The translations under genes were made by a program, and so were the position numbers. Below are positions 1 through 6,254 of a stretch of DNA of 16,394 bases, one piece after another (positions within the stretch are counted from its first letter, which is position 1; the number at the start of each line of letters is the position of its first letter). The DNA is from Pseudomonadota bacterium (GTDB lineage Bacteria > Pseudomonadota > Gammaproteobacteria > Burkholderiales > Thiobacillaceae), in the NCBI GenBank assembly GCA_021836225.1, contig JAKBJA010000063.1:1-16394 (forward strand), given 5' to 3'. The notes under the pieces were generated by a model that did no database searches, was not told the DNA's origin, and worked only from the letters and a program-made list of their open reading frames with translations.

Positions 1-413
1 TAGTCCTGGCCTTCGAGCCGCTTCGGGATCTCGTTCTGCAGCGTCTTCACCGCCTGCGCCAGCGACTGGCGCAGCAGGCGCCCCTCGCCGGCCGGCAGGC
101 GCAACGCCAGCGGCCGTTCAGGGGCGTCGAAGTTGTGCAGATAACAGAGGTCGGGCGGCACCCGCTTGTTCGCCGCAACCTCGCGCATCGCCTGCTTGAG
201 CAGCGACGAGCGGCCGCTGCCCACCTCACCGAGCACGAAGATGTTGTAGTTGGGCTGGTCCATGGCGAGGCCAAAACGCGCAGCTGCCTCGGCACGTGCC
301 TGGCCGATCCACGGCAGCGGCTCCTCCACCAGTTCGGCGGTGTCGGCAAATCCCAATGCGTCGGGATCAAGGGTGAGGCGCAGGTCGGCGGGAGGCAGCG
401 TGGCAATCGGCAT
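1..413 (-). CDS. Lon-related AAA+ protease, N-terminal part (truncated by window edge)
   Basis: Reading leftwards from ATG at 413 gives 137 codons, open at the edge. The translation begins MPIATLPPADLRLTLDPDAL and continues with 'FADTAELVEEPLPWIGQARA' and 'NYNIFVLGEVGSGRSSLLKQ'. This is the usual opening of the Lon-related putative ATP-dependent proteases (AAA_32 type): an LPP/DP segment, an 'IGQ.RA.EA..FG' block, then a Walker A variant GEVGSGRSS near residues 62-70. Full-length members run about 800 residues with a C-terminal Lon Ser-Lys protease domain, which lies outside the window, so catalysis cannot be checked. The gene starts 30 bp after the stop of the pyruvyl transferase-like gene on the same strand and may be cotranscribed with it. 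Family assignment is fairly sure; substrate unknown. Confidence 0.8.
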   Translation of the reverse strand, partial: MPIATLPPADLRLTLDPDALGFADTAELVEEPLPWIGQARAEAAARFGLAMDQPNYNIFVLGEVGSGRSSLLKQAMREVAANKRVPPDLCYLHNFDAPERPLALRLPAGEGRLLRQSLAQAVKTLQNEIPKRLEGQD

Positions 414-443
414 GGGTCAGGACCGGAAGGCGGAATCCCCGGA

Positions 444-1658
444 TTATTGCGCAAGACCCGCAAGCGGCAACAGGGCGCTCCACTTCGCCTGGCTTTCCCG
501 GTAGCGCGCGCGCAGTTGCGCAGCGTTGTCGCGAAGCACATCGGCGGGCACCGCAAGCGCCTGCAGCACCGAGGATTCGATCCGCTCGAGCGTCACGCTG
601 CGCGGGATGGCTTCCGGCTCCCAGGTTTCGGCAAACGCCGCCACCTTGCCGGGATGGACGTCCTGTGACGGCAGCGCGAGGCTGACGCGCGGCAGGCCAT
701 AGGCCAGCGCGACGATGCGTCCGTGCAGGCTGCTTGCGACCACGCCGCGGCTGGCGGCGATGAGGGCGCAGATGTCCCACAGATGCAGCGCCGGGAACAG
801 CTGCGCCGTTCCCGGCAGCAGTCGGCGGAGGAGCTTTTCGTAAAGCGCCGGATCGTCATGCCAGGGCGCCGCGCCGGCGCGGAACAACGCCAGCCCGAGG
901 CCGGTCTCGGCCGCCACACGCGCCAGCCCTCGCGCCAGCGCATCGAGGCTGGCGTCGTCGGCGAAGTCCGCGCTGAACTGGCAGGCGAGATAACCCTGCG
1001 GAAAGGCATCCCGCACGGCTTGCACCGCGCCCAGCTGCTGATGCTGGCGGATGGTTTCGCCGAAGCATTCCGCCACCATCACGGCCGGGTCGGGACACAG
1101 CGGGGCGTCGATCCCCTCCGCACCCAGGGCGGCCTGGGTGACGTGGTCGCGCACACTCAACCAGTCCGCCTGCCGTAGCGCTGCCCTCACCTCATCGCGC
1201 TGCGCGACCGTGAGGGTATGCCACTCGACGCCGCCCACGGCGTTGAAGACCAGCTTGCCGCCTGGCGCCAGCACACCGCGGCCGATGACATAGGGCATGC
1301 TGCGCGACGTGCCGAGCTGCCGCGCCGCCCACGCTGCGGCCGCCGCCGGGTCAGCGTCGTAGCATGCGATGGCTTTCGTGGCGGCCGACGGTTCGAGCAG
1401 CATGACCGCAGCCTGCCAGGCGCTGCAGGTCAGCAGTTCGCCGCCGACATGGATCAGTTCGCTCGGTCGCTCGGGGAGCGGTGTGACCTGATGGCCGCCG
1501 AAGGTCCGCAGATCGCGCGCCGCCAGTCCGGCGAACCCGAACGTCCGCCCAGGCAGCAGCGCCGCCAGCAGATGCGGGAACAGCAGGTCGCCGAAATTGT
1601 GGCGGTCGAAGGCGCCGAACAGGACCGGCGGGGGATGGGCTTTGATCATGCTCATCAT
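444..1658 (-). CDS. Polysaccharide pyruvyl transferase family protein
   Basis: 404 residues from MMSMIKAHPPPVLFGAFDRH. The open frame extends far upstream on the minus strand, but that part lies antisense to the MFS gene and reads as low-complexity, so the start was put at the Met cluster (1658/1655/1649). No strong Shine-Dalgarno was seen for any of the three. Family features are an N-terminal 'FDRHNFGDLLFPHLL' block (the usual N.GD motif), a middle 'LSVRDHVTQAAL' block, 'PDPAVMVAE', and the C-terminal signature SSLHGRIVALAYGLP near residues 309-323. The family transfers pyruvate from PEP onto sugars as a ketal, or supports related cell-surface polymer steps; it is cytoplasmic with no signal peptide. 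The divergent MFS exporter and the downstream Lon-like protease give no clear polymer context. The family is likely; the acceptor is unknown. Confidence 0.75.
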   Translation of the reverse strand: MMSMIKAHPPPVLFGAFDRHNFGDLLFPHLLAALLPGRTFGFAGLAARDLRTFGGHQVTPLPERPSELIHVGGELLTCSAWQAAVMLLEPSAATKAIACYDADPAAAAAWAARQLGTSRSMPYVIGRGVLAPGGKLVFNAVGGVEWHTLTVAQRDEVRAALRQADWLSVRDHVTQAALGAEGIDAPLCPDPAVMVAECFGETIRQHQQLGAVQAVRDAFPQGYLACQFSADFADDASLDALARGLARVAAETGLGLALFRAGAAPWHDDPALYEKLLRRLLPGTAQLFPALHLWDICALIAASRGVVASSLHGRIVALAYGLPRVSLALPSQDVHPGKVAAFAETWEPEAIPRSVTLERIESSVLQALAVPADVLRDNAAQLRARYRESQAKWSALLPLAGLAQ

Positions 1659-1718
1659 TTTTTCGCAGGCGGCACGATTTCGCACTACATTCGAAAAATA
1701 CCCAATGCACGATACCCG

Positions 1719-2936
1719 ATGAAACCCGCCCATCCCTCCTTCTTCGTCCTCATCGCCCTCATCGGCGGGTTGGCCATCTTCAGCTCCACGCTGTCGAAGA
1801 CGCCGGTGCTGCCGCTGTTCGCCGCCTCGCTCAGCGCCACGCCCGCCGAAATCGGCTGGATCGTCATGGCGTCGACCATCCCCGGCGTCCTGATCAGCTA
1901 TCCCGCCGGGGCGCTGTCCGATCATCTGGGCAAGCGGCGCGTGCTGCTGGCCTCGCTTATCGTGTTCGCCACCGCGCCCTTCCTCTATCTGGTGATCGAA
2001 ACCGCCTGGCAGCTGATGGCGGTACGCTTCTATCATGGTTTCGCCACCGCGATCTTCGGCACGGTTGCGAGCGCGGCCATCGCCGAGCGCTACAGCGCCG
2101 ACCGCGCGGCGCGGCTTTCCACCTATTCGTCGGTCACCATCGTCGGGCGCTCGATCGCGCCGTTTCTCGGCGGCACCCTGATCTCGCTGGCAAGCTTCGG
2201 CGCCGTGTACATCGCCTGCGCGATCGCCGGCGTGCTGGCGCTGGCGGCCGGCCTGCTGCTGCACCCGCAAGGGGTACGCCGCCAGACGCTCGCCCCTGAC
2301 GGGGCGGTCTTGGCGCAGCGCGACCACGAGCCCCTTCCCAAAACCAAACTGGAACTGCCGCATTTCTGGGCAAGCCTCAGAAACGTGCTGCGCGACCGCG
2401 GCATCATGCTGGTGAGCACGGTGGAGGCGGCGCAATACCTGGTGTTCGGCGCCATCGAGGCCTTCCTCGCGCTGTACGCGTCATCGCTCGGCATCCCCGC
2501 GTGGCAGATCGGCGTCATCCTCGGCGTGCAGCTTGTCAGCATCGTGTTCGCCAAGCCGCTGATGGGCAGGGTGTCCGACCGCATCGGCCGCCGCCGCGTC
2601 ATCCTGCCGGGCCTGCTGATCGGCGCGGCGAGCGTCGTGCTGCTGCCCTATTTCCCCAGCTTTATCGGCCTGTCGGTGCTGAGCCTCGCGTTCGGCCTCG
2701 GCTTCGCCACCGTCACCTCGTCCACCGCCGCACTCGTCGCCGACCTCACCCGCGACGGCCGCTACGGCTCGTCGATGGGCGTGCTGCGCACGGTGATGGA
2801 CGTCGGCCAGTCGATCGGCCCGGTGCTCACCGGTTTCATAGTCGGCGTCGCCGGCTACGCCAGCGCCTTCACCCTGCTGGCGGCGATCCTGGTGGCGGCC
2901 GCGCTGATGCTGGGGCTGCTGTTGCGCGACACCTAA
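1719..2936 (+). CDS. Major facilitator superfamily transporter (efflux-type)
   Basis: 405 residues, 12 predicted membrane segments in two halves. The first half carries the MFS motif A 'GALSDHLGKRRV' near residues 64-75. The second half repeats it as 'GRVSDRIGRRRVIL' after a charged central loop ('RDHEPLPKTKLELPHFW'). 'GGTLISLASFGAVY' and 'SIGPVLTGFIVG' resemble antiporter motif C-type helices, which favours drug/metabolite export over uptake; substrate unknown. Start chosen at ATG 1719 because it opens directly into a typical first helix. The frame is open upstream, but that stretch overlaps the divergent pyruvyl transferase gene. No clear Shine-Dalgarno. An ATG at 1705 opens a 5-codon frame (MHDTR) whose stop overlaps this start as ATGA, so translational coupling is possible but unproven. 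Confidence 0.85.
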   Translation: MKPAHPSFFVLIALIGGLAIFSSTLSKTPVLPLFAASLSATPAEIGWIVMASTIPGVLISYPAGALSDHLGKRRVLLASLIVFATAPFLYLVIETAWQLMAVRFYHGFATAIFGTVASAAIAERYSADRAARLSTYSSVTIVGRSIAPFLGGTLISLASFGAVYIACAIAGVLALAAGLLLHPQGVRRQTLAPDGAVLAQRDHEPLPKTKLELPHFWASLRNVLRDRGIMLVSTVEAAQYLVFGAIEAFLALYASSLGIPAWQIGVILGVQLVSIVFAKPLMGRVSDRIGRRRVILPGLLIGAASVVLLPYFPSFIGLSVLSLAFGLGFATVTSSTAALVADLTRDGRYGSSMGVLRTVMDVGQSIGPVLTGFIVGVAGYASAFTLLAAILVAAALMLGLLLRDT

Positions 2937-2944
2937 GGTCGTGA

Positions 2945-2959
2945 CCGATCGGCTATAGT
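2945..2959 (+). promoter_or_regulatory. Candidate -10 element beside a small palindrome, upstream of the Cys-rich gene
   Basis: TATAGT at 2954-2959 matches the sigma70 -10 consensus at 5 of 6 positions and lies 32 bp before the start of the cysteine-rich gene. The perfect 8-bp palindrome CCGATCGG (2945-2952) sits just upstream. No good -35 hexamer is visible at normal spacing, since that place is the end of the MFS gene. If used, it is either a weak or an activator-dependent promoter; otherwise the small gene is read through from the MFS gene 54 bp upstream. Confidence 0.35.
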
Positions 2960-2990
2960 GAGGCAGCCCGCTTCTCTCAAGGAGACTTCC

Positions 2991-3287
2991 ATGCGCATCC
3001 GTTCCCTGCTCGCCCTGCTGGCCTTTGTCCCGGCCTGCTTCATGCTCCCGGCCGCCGCCGATTCGACCGTGGACCCTGCGCCTGCTGCCGCACAGCCGAA
3101 ACCGATTTCACCCGAGGCCTGCCTCGCGAAAGCCAAGGGCATGCAACTCGCCCAGATCCAGACAGCCTGCTGCAAGGACCACAAAGGCATCTGCGGCTGC
3201 CGCGCCGGCAAGATCGTGTGCTGCGACAACTCCACCAGCAAGGAGCCGGGGTGCACGTGTCATGGGGATGAGGGAATTGTCGAATAG
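2991..3287 (+). CDS. Small secreted cysteine-rich protein of unknown function
   Basis: 98 residues. The start ATG has a good ribosome site AAGGAG (2979-2984), so it is preferred over an upstream in-frame GTG at 2958. Residues 1-24 are a signal peptide: Arg-containing start, a Leu/Ala/Phe core, then an 'AAAD' cleavage region. A Pro/Ala-rich linker follows (about 26-40). The C-terminal 55 residues hold nine cysteines at 44, 60, 61, 68, 70, 77, 78, 88 and 90, including two CC pairs and two CxC motifs ('CGC', 'CTC'). A periplasmic or secreted disulfide-bonded or metal-binding domain is plausible. Short proteins ending in this 'CCK..KG.CGC..G..VCCD' style occur in other proteobacteria as uncharacterised proteins, as far as I recall. 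No function is claimed. Confidence 0.75.
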   Translation: MRIRSLLALLAFVPACFMLPAAADSTVDPAPAAAQPKPISPEACLAKAKGMQLAQIQTACCKDHKGICGCRAGKIVCCDNSTSKEPGCTCHGDEGIVE

Positions 3288-3304
3288 CGTTCCTCGTCGC
3301 ATTC

Positions 3305-3332
3305 TTGACAACTGTAGTTCATAGGATACACT
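3305..3332 (+). promoter_or_regulatory. Promoter and probable operator of the toxin-antitoxin operon
   Basis: A perfect -35 hexamer TTGACA (3305-3310), a 16-bp spacer and TACACT (3327-3332, 4 of 6 to the -10 consensus) lie directly before the toxin gene. The spacer contains the inverted repeat AACT-GT-AGTT (3310-3319). This is where the helix-turn-helix antitoxin of such operons would bind to repress its own promoter. Hexamers and palindrome are seen directly; autoregulation is inferred from the family. Confidence 0.55.
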
Positions 3333-3338
3333 TTGGGC

Positions 3339-3632
3339 ATGCGCGTTTCGATGACCGAGGTCTATCGGGACTGGATCAATGACCTGAAGGATCGCGCCGC
3401 TCGCGCCCGTATCCAGATGCGCGTGGACCGGCTGGCGCACGGCAATCCCGGGCAGCATCGCAATCTCACGCACGGCGTGTCCGAATTGAAGATCGACGTC
3501 GGCCCCGGCTACCGCGTGTATTACATGGAGCGAAACGGGGAATTGATCATCCTGCTCGCCGGCGGCGACAAGTCGACGCAGCAGCAGGACATCAAGACGG
3601 CCACCACGCTCGCCAGCAATTTGCAGGAGTAA
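3339..3632 (+). CDS. RelE/ParE-superfamily toxin, HigB-like addiction module killer protein
   Basis: 97 residues from ATG 3339 (an in-frame TTG at 3333 and ATG at 3351 are alternatives). The sequence matches the 'putative addiction module killer protein' family throughout: 'WINDLKDRAARARIQMRVDRLAHGNPG', then 'GVSELKIDVGPGYRVYYMER', then 'LIILLAGGDKSTQQQDI'. These are the two long helices followed by the four-stranded sheet of the RelE fold, with the conserved GPGYRVY and GGDKSTQ segments. Members are ribosome-dependent mRNA interferases or related growth inhibitors, with a cytoplasmic target. Full family length, no damage seen. The stop is 6 bp before the antitoxin start, the toxin-first order typical of this family. 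The -10 lies only 6 bp before the ATG, so the transcript may be leaderless. Confidence 0.88.
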   Translation: MRVSMTEVYRDWINDLKDRAARARIQMRVDRLAHGNPGQHRNLTHGVSELKIDVGPGYRVYYMERNGELIILLAGGDKSTQQQDIKTATTLASNLQE

Positions 3633-3638
3633 CCCACA

Positions 3639-3956
3639 ATGCCCAAGACTTCGACCAAACTTACCGTCAAAACGAAGACCGTGCCCTACGACGTGGCCGA
3701 GCAGCTTCGCACCCCCGAGGAAATGGCCGCCTACCTCGACGCCTGGCTGGAAGAGGCGCCCGACGATGCCGCTGGCATCGCCCGCGCACTGGGCGACATC
3801 GCCCGCGCCAAGGGCATGTCGCAGGTTGCGCGCGATGCAGGGCTGAGCCGGGAAAGTCTCTACAAGGCACTCAGCGAGAATGGCAATCCGAGTTTTGCGA
3901 CCGTGCTCAAGGTGGCACGAGCACTTGGGGTGCGGTTGCATGCCGAAGCGGCGTGA
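3639..3956 (+). CDS. HigA-like antitoxin with helix-turn-helix domain (addiction module antidote protein)
   Basis: 105 residues. The ribosome site is GGAG at 3626-3629, inside the end of the toxin gene, 9 bp before the ATG. The N-terminal half ('YDVAEQLRTPEEMAAYLDAWLEEAP') is the usual toxin-contacting part of these antidotes. The C-terminal half, about residues 47-101 ('GMSQVARDAGLSRESLYKAL', then 'NPSFATVLKVARALGVRL'), is an XRE/Cro-type helix-turn-helix. The product neutralises the upstream toxin and probably represses the shared promoter. Gene order, the 6-bp gap and paired family membership make a functional module likely. Confidence 0.9.
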   Translation: MPKTSTKLTVKTKTVPYDVAEQLRTPEEMAAYLDAWLEEAPDDAAGIARALGDIARAKGMSQVARDAGLSRESLYKALSENGNPSFATVLKVARALGVRLHAEAA

Positions 3957-3970
3957 GACTGCCGCATGCA
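3937..3970. repeat. Inverted repeat across the antitoxin stop codon
   Basis: TGCATGC (3937-3943) and its exact complement GCATGCA (3964-3970) are separated by 20 bp that include the TGA stop. An alternative nested pairing is GCGGC (3948-3952) with GCCGC (3961-3965). No T-tract follows, so it does not look like a standard intrinsic terminator. It could end or stabilise the toxin-antitoxin mRNA, or be chance. Confidence 0.35.
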
Positions 3971-4006
3971 GCATACAAAACATGATCCGTCTTGATTGTT
4001 AACAGA

Positions 4007-4429
4007 ATGCTTCGGCTAGCCGACACTTCAATACGGCTCTATCGAAAACGTGACTGGTCTGTCGCCGTTCGCCTACACACATACTTCATGATCCATTGCA
4101 AGGGTGGACTCGGCTTTCGGCTGTCAGCCTACCTCAACCAGCTTGATTGCATAGTCACGTTCGAAGATGGACAGAGGATTCCTCTCAACGACTATTCCTA
4201 CACGGACGACTGCCTATTTCAGATGGATCACATGATTCACGAATTCTGGGCATCTGGAACAGCGGCGATGGAGTCGATCCGTGATGGCGCAGCGCTTCTT
4301 CAGATCGAGTACCGCCTCTTCTCATTTCCTGGTCAAGGTAATCCGGACCAAATGGAGATAGTGGTTCCTGTACTTGCTAGGGGCATCCGCTCAGAGCGTT
4401 GGGCACGGAGGGCAAAGAGTGCGACCTAA
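4007..4429 (+). CDS. Orphan hypothetical protein of atypical composition (possible integron-cassette gene)
   Basis: 140 residues from ATG 4007; TTG 3992 or ATG 4088 are possible starts and none has a clear ribosome site. I do not recognise the family. The protein is soluble-looking, with no signal peptide or membrane segment. Its centre is acidic and aromatic ('FEDGQRIPLNDYSYTDD', 'MDHMIHEFW'), followed by beta-like segments ('LLQIEYRLFSF', 'MEIVVPVLA') and a basic tail. Base composition is near 50% GC by eye against about 65% around it, with codons such as ATA, CTA and AGG that neighbours avoid, which suggests transfer. The TAA stop lies inside ACCTAAC, which resembles the left end of an integron attC site, so the gene may be a stranded cassette. 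It lies 50 bp after the antitoxin gene and ends 20 bp from the convergent cyclase gene. Confidence 0.5.
   Translation: MLRLADTSIRLYRKRDWSVAVRLHTYFMIHCKGGLGFRLSAYLNQLDCIVTFEDGQRIPLNDYSYTDDCLFQMDHMIHEFWASGTAAMESIRDGAALLQIEYRLFSFPGQGNPDQMEIVVPVLARGIRSERWARRAKSAT
4012..4023. repeat. 12-bp perfect palindrome near the orphan gene start
   Basis: TCGGCTAGCCGA is fully self-complementary. It covers codons 2-6 if the orphan gene starts at ATG 4007, or lies upstream of the start if ATG 4088 is used. In the second case it could be an operator. It may also be chance. Confidence 0.3.
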
Positions 4430-4440
4430 CCCTGCGTTCA
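4424..4440 (+). other. attC-like left end (candidate remnant integron recombination site)
   Basis: ACCTAAC (4424-4430) fits the integron core consensus RYYYAAC exactly and is followed by CCTGCGTTCA. From general knowledge, many chromosomal-integron attC sites begin with a very similar run after the cassette gene, often with TAA as that gene's stop, as here. The matching right end (GTTRRRY after an imperfect hairpin) is not present in the 20 bp before the cyclase gene, nor just beyond. The site would therefore be truncated and inactive. The short motif alone could be chance. Confidence 0.35.
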
Positions 4441-4449
4441 CGGCGTCCT

Positions 4450-6174
4450 TTACTTACTCACCGCCACCCAAACCCCATCCCACCCCGCCTCTGGCGACGC
4501 CTGCCGGAACGCCGCGATCCGCTCCAGCATGACCTGGCTGGGCTGATCCTTCGGTTCGATCGCAAGGCATTCGCGGAACGCCGCTTCGGCCGCATCCCAG
4601 TCCTGCGCACGGTAGCGCGCCAGCCCGGCCTCGTAGGCCTGCACCCGCTGCCGGTCGCTTTCGCTCAACTCCGCTGCCAGCCCCAGCAATTCATACACCC
4701 GCACCGTCTCCAGCTTGCCGGCGACGCGCAGACTGTCGATTTCGCGGAAGGCCAGGGTGTCGCCCGCCAGATTCCGCGTCGTCTCGCTCACCAGAATCCG
4801 CGTGCCGTAGAACTTGTTGGCCTGCTCCAGTCGTGACGCGAGGTTCACGGTGTCGCCGATGACGGTGTAGCCGCGCGAGGTTTCGGAGCCGATGTTGCCC
4901 ACCGTCACCTCGCCGCTGGCGATGCCCATGCGCACGTTGACCACGGGCAGGCCGTGGGCGACGCCGAACATCTCGGGCAGCCAGGCGCGGAAAGCTTCCA
5001 TGCGGGCCATCTGTTCCAGGGCGGCGAGGCAGCACAGAGTGGCGTGGTCGGCGGGATCGGTGAAGGGCGGGCCCCAGAAGGCCATGACCGAGTCGCCGAT
5101 GTACTTGTCGACGATGCCCTGCCGGGCACGGATCACCTCGGACATCAGCGAAAAATAGCGGTTGAGGAAACGCACCGCGGCGTCCGGCGTCAGGCCCTCG
5201 CACAGGCGGGTGAAGTCCTGCAGGTCGGAGAAGAACACCGTCATCACTTGGCGCTCGCCACGATCGGCCGGGATGCGGTTTTCCAGCAGGCTCTTCACGA
5301 TGCGCGGGTCGACGTACTGGCCGAAGGTATCGCGGATGCGCTCCTTCTCGCGCAGCCCGACCACCATGTGGTTGAACGAGGTGGCCAGTGTGGCCAGTTC
5401 GTCGTGAGTGCGCACCAGGATTTCCACATCGAGGTCGCCCGCTTCCACCGCGCGCGTGCCGCCCACCAGGCGCTTGACCGGATCGACCAGCGAGCGCGTG
5501 ACGAAGCCGGCAAAGATCAGTCCGAGCGCGGTGGCGATCGCGGTGACGATCCAGTTGAGCGTGGTGGCGCGTTTCTCCTCCTTCTTGGCCTGGATGGCGG
5601 TGTCCTGGGTCAGTCTGTTGAGGATGTCGATGGTCTTGCCGATTTCGATATCGACGGTATCCTTCTCGCGCAGCAGGGTTTCGCGGACGATTTTTTGCGA
5701 TCGTGGCGTGCCTTCCTGCGCCTCGATCTGGAACAGGCGGAAGGTCCTGTGAAAGTGCTGGCGTGCGGTCTGGATCGCGGGCAGCTGCTTGCCCAGCACG
5801 GCGAGGGTCACGCGGTCGAGTTTGAGGTCCTTTTGCGCCTCGGCCTCGCCCAGCATGCGCAGCGAGGAATCGACGATCTGGTCGGCATTGACCCCGCGCA
5901 TGTCGAAGCCGTTCGATTCGTTGGCGAGGAATTCGGGGTCGGGCTTGGCCACTTCCATCCCCGCCATCACCCGTTCCATGTGCACGATCTGCTGGCGGAT
6001 GAGGATTTCGACGCTAGCCACCTGCTGCTGCAGCGGCAGATACCAGTCGGACAGCGCGCGCACCTGGTTGTTGAGCTGGCGGAAGTTGAGCACCGACAGC
6101 CAGGTGACGACCACCATCAGCACCAGCAGGGCCGTGGTGATGCTGAAGATTTTAAGGCTGATGGGAAGTCGCAT
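4450..6174 (-). CDS. Membrane-anchored HAMP-domain class III adenylate/guanylate cyclase
   Basis: 574 residues. A membrane helix at about 8-30, a periplasmic helical sensor region at about 31-204, a second helix at about 205-228, HAMP at about 226-280 ('VDPVKRLVGGTRAVEAGDLD'), then the cyclase domain at about 305-495. Metal-binding aspartates are D317 (FFSDLQDFT) and D361 (DKYIGDSVMAFWG). Adenine-selecting positions are K357 and T437 (GYTVIG), a Lys/Thr pair seen in many bacterial adenylyl cyclases. Transition-state residues N444 and R448 (NLASR) are present. The set is complete, so it should make a cyclic nucleotide, probably cAMP. The DLQDFT block has Asp320 where Gly is usual. The C-terminal 70 residues ('AYEAGLARYRAQDWDAAEAA') form a TPR-like helical pair. 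The gene follows the PLD-like gene by 80 bp on the same strand. The stimulus is unknown. Confidence 0.9.
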   Translation of the reverse strand: MRLPISLKIFSITTALLVLMVVVTWLSVLNFRQLNNQVRALSDWYLPLQQQVASVEILIRQQIVHMERVMAGMEVAKPDPEFLANESNGFDMRGVNADQIVDSSLRMLGEAEAQKDLKLDRVTLAVLGKQLPAIQTARQHFHRTFRLFQIEAQEGTPRSQKIVRETLLREKDTVDIEIGKTIDILNRLTQDTAIQAKKEEKRATTLNWIVTAIATALGLIFAGFVTRSLVDPVKRLVGGTRAVEAGDLDVEILVRTHDELATLATSFNHMVVGLREKERIRDTFGQYVDPRIVKSLLENRIPADRGERQVMTVFFSDLQDFTRLCEGLTPDAAVRFLNRYFSLMSEVIRARQGIVDKYIGDSVMAFWGPPFTDPADHATLCCLAALEQMARMEAFRAWLPEMFGVAHGLPVVNVRMGIASGEVTVGNIGSETSRGYTVIGDTVNLASRLEQANKFYGTRILVSETTRNLAGDTLAFREIDSLRVAGKLETVRVYELLGLAAELSESDRQRVQAYEAGLARYRAQDWDAAEAAFRECLAIEPKDQPSQVMLERIAAFRQASPEAGWDGVWVAVSK

Positions 6175-6254
6175 GGGTCAGGCCGCGGAATGCAGGAATT
6201 TGAACCCTAGCCCACGCGGCCGATTCGTCAAAGTCCCGGGCGCACGGATGCGAC

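Noticed and set aside
1659..2435. Upstream extension of the pyruvyl transferase reading frame to about 663 residues
   Set aside because: The added part is low-complexity Gly/Arg/Asp/His sequence antisense to the well-supported MFS gene, and family homology begins only after the Met cluster at 1649-1658.
4398..4404. GTTGGGC as the right end (GTTRRRY) of an attC site
   Set aside because: It fits the consensus but lies before ACCTAAC (4424), the wrong order for one site on either strand, and only 26 bp away. A 7-base degenerate match is easily chance.
4954..6210. Long plus-strand open frame (about 400 codons) opposite the cyclase gene
   Set aside because: It is the GC-rich antisense shadow of the cyclase. 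Its composition is His/Gly/Arg-rich with no domain logic, while the minus strand encodes a complete cyclase with all catalytic residues.
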